NCBI GenBank assembly: GCA_020431545.1
Contig: JAGQIB010000092.1
Span: 1 to 20,354 of the forward strand
Length of the DNA: 20,354 nt
Direction: 5' to 3'
Source: Gemmatimonadota bacterium
GTDB lineage: Bacteria; ARS69
The position numbers and the translations under genes were made by a program. The notes beneath the pieces were generated by a model. It made no database searches. It was not told the origin of the DNA and saw only the letters and a program-made list of their open reading frames with translations. Each line of letters opens with the position of its first letter. Within the stretch, counting starts at the first letter, position 1. Positions 14,928 to 20,354 of the stretch are shown here, piece after piece.

Positions 14928-15719
14928 TCAGGATCCCGTATCCGGCTCCGCTCGAACGAGGCCGTGTCCGCCCCGGGCGGCCCGCGGCGGCGCCACCACG
15001 AGGCAAAGGCCCACGAAGAGCAGCAGCACGGCGGAGGCGGCGAATCTGCTGAGTGCGAGCCCCCCGTCGACGATCGGCTTGTCCAGGAAGTCGCCGACGA
15101 CGGCGCCCAGCGGGCGGGTCAGGATGAACGCCGCCCAGAAGAGCACGGTGTTCGAGATCCGGGTCCAGCGGTACGCGAACGCGAGCAGCAGGAGCATTCC
15201 GCCGAACAGCAGCGCCGAACCTCCGTACCCGATGCCGGCCGTGTCCGCGGTCCAGTCCCCGAGCGCGGTGCCGAGCGTTTGCGAGAGCATCACGGTGACC
15301 CAGTAGAATCCCTCCGCCCGCGCGGTGACGATACTGTTCACCGAGATGGCGCCGAGTGTGCGGTGCCACACGAGGAGGGACACGAGGAGCAGGCCGAGCA
15401 GCAGAGTCGATCCCCCGGCGTAGCCGATGCCGAGCGACCGGGTGGCGTAGTCCGCGAGCGTCGTGCCCACCGTGGTCGTCGCGAGAATCGTGGTCCAGTA
15501 CACCCACGGATGGAACCGGCGAGCCGCGATCTGGGCCGCCACGGCGGCGACGAAGATCGCGAGGAAGATCCCGGACGCAACGAGGTAGCCGAGATTCAGC
15601 GACATGGAGATGGCGTCGCCGGCGGTCTCGCCCAGCGTCGTCGCGGCGATCTTGACGACCCAGAACATCAGGGTCACCTCGGGTACCTTGCTCCATGCCT
15701 CCCGGGCCGATGAACTCAT
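14928..15719 (-). CDS. DUF347 / COG4705-type repeat membrane protein
   Basis: This is a 263-residue integral membrane protein with about eight hydrophobic segments and no signal peptide. Four copies of a 17-residue unit are visible, each starting with an aromatic residue plus Trp and ending in Asp: residues 19-35, 74-90, 139-155 and 194-210 (for example FWVVKIAATTLGETAGD). The shared pattern is [FY]-W, a small/Thr-rich helix, [LV]-G near position 12 and [AG]-D at the end. The opening KVPEVTLMFWVVKIAATT is the hallmark of COG4705 proteins. The ATG at 15719 has GAGGAGGG at good spacing. Conserved Thr, Gly and Asp in membrane helices suggest a channel or transporter. No substrate is known to me. 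Confidence 0.87.
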   Translation of the reverse strand: MSSSAREAWSKVPEVTLMFWVVKIAATTLGETAGDAISMSLNLGYLVASGIFLAIFVAAVAAQIAARRFHPWVYWTTILATTTVGTTLADYATRSLGIGYAGGSTLLLGLLLVSLLVWHRTLGAISVNSIVTARAEGFYWVTVMLSQTLGTALGDWTADTAGIGYGGSALLFGGMLLLLAFAYRWTRISNTVLFWAAFILTRPLGAVVGDFLDKPIVDGGLALSRFAASAVLLLFVGLCLVVAPPRAARGGHGLVRAEPDTGS

Positions 15720-15892
15720 GCCGATCCCTCCTCGCGTTCCGCTTCGTCGAGCGCTACGGATCGTCTACTCCGGCGCGAGAGGCGAGGTTCCGTTCGCTGC
15801 CGTCGGTAGGAGAACTCCCGGGCTCGTGCCGGGTAGGCTACAGTGACCGGCTGCCCGAGGGAGACGAGGGACCGGAGGGCGGGAGGCGCTCG

Positions 15893-17758
15893 GTGAGACC
15901 GATCCGACAGCACCGCGTTCACCGCGATCGGGTCGGCCGACCGCTCGGCCGGGCCGGACGGCTCCTGGCCGGGCTCTGCTCTCTCGTCCTCGCGCTCGCC
16001 ACGCTCGCCCCCCGTCCGACCGCCGCCTCCGTGGATCCCGCCATCTACCGGGGCTGGACCGTCGAGAGCTTCGACATCCGGGGATTGCCGGACGCGCTCC
16101 CGAGGAAGCTCGCGCCGGGCCTCGCGCTGGCCCAGAAGAGCGGGGGCTTTTTCGGCGGGTCCCGCGCCCCGTTCGATCCCCGCGCGCTCGACGACGACCT
16201 CCGCCGCGCGACGTTGTTCCTGGCCCGCAGCGGCTACCCGCGCGCGACCGTCACGCCGGAGTTCGAGCCGGATGCGGAGCACCGGTCCGTACGGGTGACG
16301 CTCGCGGTCGAACCGGGGGCGGCGGTGGTCGTCCGCGACGCGCGAACGGAGGCGATGCCGCCCGGCCTCGAGCCGCTCGCGGCGAAGGTGCTCCGCCTCG
16401 AGCCCGGCGAGGTGTTCACGGACTGGGAGATCGATCGACGGGTCGGAGAGCTCCTTCGCATCCTGCAGGAGAACGGCCACGCGCAGGCGGCCGTCCGCGC
16501 CGACGTTTCCCGGCCCGATTCCGTTTCCGCGCGGATCACGTTCGTGGTGAACGCGGGCCCGGTGTTCCATTTCGGCCGCACGATCGTGGAGGGCGCCCCG
16601 GCCGACCTCGAAGAAGTCACGCGACGTTCGGCCGCAATCCGCGGCGGCGACGTCTACTCCCTGGAAGACCTCGAGCGGGCCGACGAATCGCTTCGCCTGC
16701 TCGGCCTGTTCCGCCGCGTGAACGTCCGCACGCAGCCGGCCGGCCCGGACATTCTCGACGTCGTCGTCACCGTCGGCCTCGCTCCGCCGCGCTCCCTGAA
16801 CCTCGGCGTGGGCTACTGGACGGTCGACAACCTGCGCGTGGAAGCGGCCTGGCAGCACCGCAATCTGTTCCGCGCGGGCCGCGGATTCGGCGCGGACGCG
16901 TCGTACTCGCCGTACGAGCAATCGGCCGGCATCCAGCTCTGGAAGCCGGTGCTGTTCCACTCCCGCACGCGCGGGGCGATCGCGCTGCACGGCCGTCGCG
17001 AAACGGAAGAGAGCTACGAGCTCCGGTCGGGCGACCTCGATGTCAGCGCCACCTACCTCGCCACCCTCGAGACGACCTGGGCCGCCACGATCAGCCTTTC
17101 CGTCTTCGACTTCGTGGCCAAGAGTCCGGATGCAAACGCGGACGGTCTCGGGCCGAACCTGCTCTCGCTGTCGCTCCAGTGGACCCGCGACACGCTCGAC
17201 GACCATCTCCTGCCCCGCGCCGGTCTGCTCGCGCGGGTCGAGCTGGAACCGGGACTGCCGAGTTTCGACTTCGCGCAACGGTACGAGCTGTTGACCCCTC
17301 AGGTCTCCACGTTCGCGCCGGGCCCCGGCGGCACGACGTTCGCGGCCCGCGGCGCGTTCGGGATCGCGCTCGAGGCGTCGAACGCGAGTGAGCTGCTCGC
17401 GAACAAGCGCTACTACGCCGGCGGCACCGGGTCGATGCGCGGCTACACGCGTCGCGCGCTCGGGCCGCAGGACGCCGAGGGGCGACCGACCGGCGGTGTG
17501 GCGAAGCTCGAGCTCTCGACGGAGATCCGCATTCCGCTCGCGTGGCGATTCTCCGGCGCCGCCTTCCTGGATGCGGGTCAGGTCTGGGAGAGTCGCTCCG
17601 CGATCGGCGTTCGAGATCTTCGTTTCGCCGTCGGACCGGGGCTGCTCGTGATGACCCCGGTGGGGCCGGTGCGCCTGGACGTGGGCTTCCCTGTTGGCGC
17701 CCGGACGAACGATCCGCCGAGTCCGGTCTATCTGCTCTCCGTGGGTCAGGTGTTCTGA
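15893..17758 (+). CDS. tamA: Omp85 family outer-membrane assembly protein (TamA/BamA-like)
   Basis: This is a 621-residue outer-membrane protein that inserts or exports other proteins. The start is the GTG at 15893, with GGGAGG at 15881-15886. The product opens with a basic leader and the hydrophobic stretch LLAGLCSLVLALATLA, a signal peptide ending near TAAS. About three POTRA-like units follow (residues about 55-300), the first near WTVESFDIRGLP, the third near RGGDVYSLEDLERADES. The C-terminal half is a 16-strand-type barrel with the lid-loop motif GGTGSMRGY (Arg516-Gly517-Tyr518) and it ends in phenylalanine (VGQVF). Its length is close to that of TamA, and the next gene is TamB-like and overlaps it, which favours TamA over BamA. 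In that system TamA and TamB form an envelope-spanning complex. Confidence 0.9.
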   Translation: MRPIRQHRVHRDRVGRPLGRAGRLLAGLCSLVLALATLAPRPTAASVDPAIYRGWTVESFDIRGLPDALPRKLAPGLALAQKSGGFFGGSRAPFDPRALDDDLRRATLFLARSGYPRATVTPEFEPDAEHRSVRVTLAVEPGAAVVVRDARTEAMPPGLEPLAAKVLRLEPGEVFTDWEIDRRVGELLRILQENGHAQAAVRADVSRPDSVSARITFVVNAGPVFHFGRTIVEGAPADLEEVTRRSAAIRGGDVYSLEDLERADESLRLLGLFRRVNVRTQPAGPDILDVVVTVGLAPPRSLNLGVGYWTVDNLRVEAAWQHRNLFRAGRGFGADASYSPYEQSAGIQLWKPVLFHSRTRGAIALHGRRETEESYELRSGDLDVSATYLATLETTWAATISLSVFDFVAKSPDANADGLGPNLLSLSLQWTRDTLDDHLLPRAGLLARVELEPGLPSFDFAQRYELLTPQVSTFAPGPGGTTFAARGAFGIALEASNASELLANKRYYAGGTGSMRGYTRRALGPQDAEGRPTGGVAKLELSTEIRIPLAWRFSGAAFLDAGQVWESRSAIGVRDLRFAVGPGLLVMTPVGPVRLDVGFPVGARTNDPPSPVYLLSVGQVF

Positions 17759-20354
17759 TGGCGCGAGACGTCGAGCGGCCGGCGGGCGGAGCCGGAAGGA
17801 AACGTCGCGGTCGGCGCCTCGCGCTTGGCGCGATCGCGGTCCTGTTGCTGGCGGCGATCGTGGCGGCGGGGGCGCTCTCGAGTCGCTCCGTGCGGGAACG
17901 ATTCCTCCCCGCGGTGCTCGATCGCGTGGAGGCCGCACTACCCGGAACCTGGGAGATCGCGGGCGCGCGGTGGCCGGCGCTCGGGAGACTGTCGGTGGAG
18001 CGTGTCCGCTGGCAGCGGGAGGATGCGGTGCTCCTGTCGCTGCGGGACCTCGACGTGGACGTCGACCTCGCCGCGCTCTGGCGCCGCGACGTTCACGTGC
18101 GTCTGCTGCGGGCCGATTCGCTCGCGATCGATCTCCCGGCGATTGGAAGCGCCTTCGGCGCGGACCCGGCGGCGACGCCTCCCGCCCGCGGCACGAAGTC
18201 GGGCGCGTTCCTTCGTCCGGGGTCCGTGCCGTTCCTTCCCTCGGTGGGAGTCGATACGATCGCGGTGGCGGCATCGGACGTGAAGCTCGCGCCGGACCGA
18301 ACGTTGACCGACGTGCGCGTGCGGGGCGGCGTGGAACTTCGCGCGGGACTTCCCCCGGTGGTCGCGCTCGCCACGCTCGAGGCGCGCGTGCCGGCCGACG
18401 GCGTCGCGATCTCCGGCGGCTCCGCGACCTGGGACCCTCGCGCGCCGCTCGCGTTGCGGGCGAATATCCGCGGCGATCTCGCCGCCGACGTTCCGTTCGC
18501 GCTCGACGCTACCTCCGACGAGACCGGTACGTTCGTCGTCACCGCGGATGTCGGGCAGGATCGACCACCGCTCCTCGCGCTCCGGGGCACGCTGCAGCGG
18601 GACGGAGAACTCGTGAGCGGCGCCGCCGGCACCGCCACCCTCGACGTTCCGGCCTCGAACGAGCTCGCGCGAATCCCGTTCCTGCGTGCCTGGCTCGAGC
18701 GCGCGCCGGAGTTCGGCGCGGCGGAGATCACCGCGCGGGGAGACGTCGCGTGGGGCGAGAACGCGCGGGGCGACTTCCAGGTGGACCTCTCGCCCGGCCC
18801 GTGGATCCGCCGCGGCAATGCGAACGTCCGGTTCTCGCCCGGCGAACTCGCGGTCGACTCGCTCGACGTCGCGATCGAGGGCCTGTCCGTCACGGGCGGC
18901 TGGCGACGTCGGGCCGAGCGCGACTCGGCGCGGGTGACCGCGAAGGTGTCGAGCGCGGACTGGCTGCGACCGTTCGTGCCCGCAGAATCTCTGCCGCAGA
19001 AGCTCGACGCGACACTCGTGGCGAACCTGCACGGACCGACGGACGCACCCCAGCTCGACGCCACACTCGAGGCTCGCGCCACGGTCCGGGACCTCGTGCT
19101 CGACCAGATCGCGGTTCGCGTGGCGGGAGGAGTCGATCTCGCCGAGGGGCTGCGAACGGCGTTCGTCGCGCGATCGCAGGGGTGGGGGGTGCGCGGCGCG
19201 GCGCGGGTGTTCCGGGAGCAAGACGGTTCGACGCGCGTGGAGACGTCGCCGCTACGGGTCCGGCGCGATCCGCAAGAGGTGACGGCGGCGCGCGGTCTCG
19301 ACGTCTCGAAACAGGTCGGCGGCGGCGGCTCCGTGACCTGGGACGGAGCGACGGCGACGCTCGATCGCCTTCGCGTCGACGGCGACCTCGGACCGATCGA
19401 CGTGAGCGGCCGACTCCGCGACGGTCGCGGCCCGTTCGAGATCCGCGGTCGATGGAAGGAACTGCCGCGCGAGCTGAAAACGATCTTCGCCGCGGATTCC
19501 ACTCGGGTGGCCGAGCGCTGGACCGCGGCCGGCCCGTTCGACGTGTCGCTGCGCGGCGAGCTCGATCGAACGTCGGCCGGCGAGCCGCGCGTGCGCGCCG
19601 ACGCCACCTGGCACCTGCCCGGACCCTGGGTGCTCGTGCCCGGAGACTCTACCCGAGCGCCCCTCGAAGGAACGGAGACGATCGCCGGCAACGGCACCCT
19701 TGCCTGGAGTCCCGCGGGCGGCGACGCCACGATCGATCTCTCGGCCACGTCGTGGCTGGACGAGTTCCGCGTCGTGGCGTCCGGCGCGGGATCCGCGTGG
19801 CGAGCCGACTCCGCGATCGTACGCGCGCCGGGCTTCACGCTGCGGGTCAGCGGCGGCGTGACGGGCGACTCTCTCGTCGCGACCGGCCGACTCGAGGTGC
19901 TCGGGAGCGGAATCGTCTCGAGGTTCGTGCCGCAGCTCGCGGACTCCGCGTCGCGAGTGGCTCTGGAGAGCGACTTCCGCGTCGGCGGCACCCCGGCGGC
20001 GCCCGCCCTCGACGCGCCACTCGTCGCGAGCGTCGCGTTGCCGGGACTCGAGGCGCCGCGCGTGCTCGGGACGCTGCGCTACCGCGCCGGCGACGTGGCG
20101 CTCGAGGGTCGCGCCGAGGAGCCAGTGTCGACCGAGTACGCCCGCTGGGAGGAGCTCGAGTTCTTCGCGTCGCGGAGTTCCGGCCCGGAGAGCACGTCGC
20201 CCGAAGGACGCCTCTCGCTCCGCCTGCAGGGAAGCGAGTCCGGCGCCGCGGCCTCCGCCACCTGGAGCCGGACGAGCGAGGAGCTCCGTCTGAACGTGAC
20301 GAACCTCGCGGGCCGCTTCCTGGAGAGAGACCTCGCGACCACGTCGCCCTTCAC
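17758..20354 (+). CDS. tamB: TamB-like translocation and assembly module protein (3' end missing)
   Basis: The frame opens at the ATG at 17758, which overlaps the tamA stop by one base (TGATG), and stays open to the window end, giving at least 865 residues. The N-terminus is basic and followed by one membrane helix (LALGAIAVLLLAAIVAAGAL), an inner-membrane anchor. The rest is long, periplasmic and beta-rich with AsmA/TamB-like repeating segments, for example GPTDAPQLDATLEARATV near residue 425 and GGTPAAPALDAPLV near residue 743. TamB proteins form a hydrophobic groove across the periplasm and work with TamA; roles in outer-membrane protein assembly and phospholipid transport have been described. 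The conserved C-terminal DUF490 domain is expected beyond the window. The overlap implies translational coupling with tamA. Confidence 0.88.
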   Translation, partial: MARDVERPAGGAGRKRRGRRLALGAIAVLLLAAIVAAGALSSRSVRERFLPAVLDRVEAALPGTWEIAGARWPALGRLSVERVRWQREDAVLLSLRDLDVDVDLAALWRRDVHVRLLRADSLAIDLPAIGSAFGADPAATPPARGTKSGAFLRPGSVPFLPSVGVDTIAVAASDVKLAPDRTLTDVRVRGGVELRAGLPPVVALATLEARVPADGVAISGGSATWDPRAPLALRANIRGDLAADVPFALDATSDETGTFVVTADVGQDRPPLLALRGTLQRDGELVSGAAGTATLDVPASNELARIPFLRAWLERAPEFGAAEITARGDVAWGENARGDFQVDLSPGPWIRRGNANVRFSPGELAVDSLDVAIEGLSVTGGWRRRAERDSARVTAKVSSADWLRPFVPAESLPQKLDATLVANLHGPTDAPQLDATLEARATVRDLVLDQIAVRVAGGVDLAEGLRTAFVARSQGWGVRGAARVFREQDGSTRVETSPLRVRRDPQEVTAARGLDVSKQVGGGGSVTWDGATATLDRLRVDGDLGPIDVSGRLRDGRGPFEIRGRWKELPRELKTIFAADSTRVAERWTAAGPFDVSLRGELDRTSAGEPRVRADATWHLPGPWVLVPGDSTRAPLEGTETIAGNGTLAWSPAGGDATIDLSATSWLDEFRVVASGAGSAWRADSAIVRAPGFTLRVSGGVTGDSLVATGRLEVLGSGIVSRFVPQLADSASRVALESDFRVGGTPAAPALDAPLVASVALPGLEAPRVLGTLRYRAGDVALEGRAEEPVSTEYARWEELEFFASRSSGPESTSPEGRLSLRLQGSESGAAASATWSRTSEELRLNVTNLAGRFLERDLATTSPF

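Noticed and set aside
14923..14938. 7-bp inverted repeat (CGGGATC, AG, GATCCCG) spanning the DUF347 stop codon as a terminator
   Set aside because: The spacer is only two bases and no T-run follows; it may be a chance palindrome at the gene end.
15716..18274. Long open frame (about 850 codons) antisense to tamA
   Set aside because: It is rich in Arg, Gly, Ala and Glu without domains, has no ribosome site, and mirrors the third-position GC bias of the real tamA and tamB genes.
18093..19991. Antisense frame of about 630 codons over the TamB-like gene
   Set aside because: Ser/Arg/Thr-rich shadow; the plus-strand frame is continuous from 17758 and TamB-like.

Overview
This 20.4 kb window is densely coding, high-GC DNA (about two thirds G+C by eye). 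It comes from a diderm bacterium: it carries a signal-peptide outer-membrane porin, a TamA/BamA-type Omp85 protein and a TamB-like partner. I cannot place the phylum. The gene mix (TAXI-type TRAP transporter, secreted TPR-CHAT protein, many small secreted domain-of-unknown-function proteins, GTG starts, apparent selenocysteine decoding) would suit an uncultured environmental lineage, but that is inference. No rRNA, tRNA, CRISPR array, insertion sequence or phage gene was seen. No gene-free stretch exceeds 300 bases; the longest gaps are about 150-180 bases.

Layout. (1) 1-3485, plus strand: the 3' part of a fused TRAP permease with an unusual lipoyl-like insert, a UspA-family protein, a porin, then a clear hairpin terminator. 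This reads as an uptake module. (2) 3543-5530: a small secreted DUF6265 protein (minus), divergent from an AraC/GyrI-like regulator (plus), which converges on a GNAT acetyltransferase (minus). The GNAT is the last gene of a minus-strand trio with a 64-residue zinc-finger-like protein and a PPOX-fold flavin-binding protein (5060-6271). (3) 6426-7226, plus: a class I SAM methyltransferase, converging on the next block with abutting stop codons. (4) 7227-15719, eight minus-strand genes in a row: a DUF347 membrane protein, a DUF1579-like secreted protein, a site-2-protease-like membrane peptidase, a secreted alpha/beta hydrolase, a large exported TPR-CHAT protein, a SelW/Rdx-type selenoprotein, a RimJ-like acetyltransferase and an arylamine N-acetyltransferase. 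(5) 15893 to the window end, plus: tamA and tamB-like genes with overlapping stop and start codons.

The strongest unexpected signal is at 8696-8944. A thioredoxin-like Rdx/SelW reading frame is interrupted by one in-frame TGA exactly at the second position of its redox CxxC motif (C-P-T-U). A perfect 8-bp hairpin with a GUC loop lies 25 nt downstream, as expected of a bacterial SECIS. A standard gene finder splits or misses this gene. It implies the organism makes selenocysteine.

Other points of interest are the degenerate lipoyl-like domain inside the TRAP permease, the exported TPR-CHAT protein with a possible leaderless promoter, the four-fold repeat of the DUF347 protein, and the tiny C-C-C-H protein translationally coupled to an acetyltransferase.
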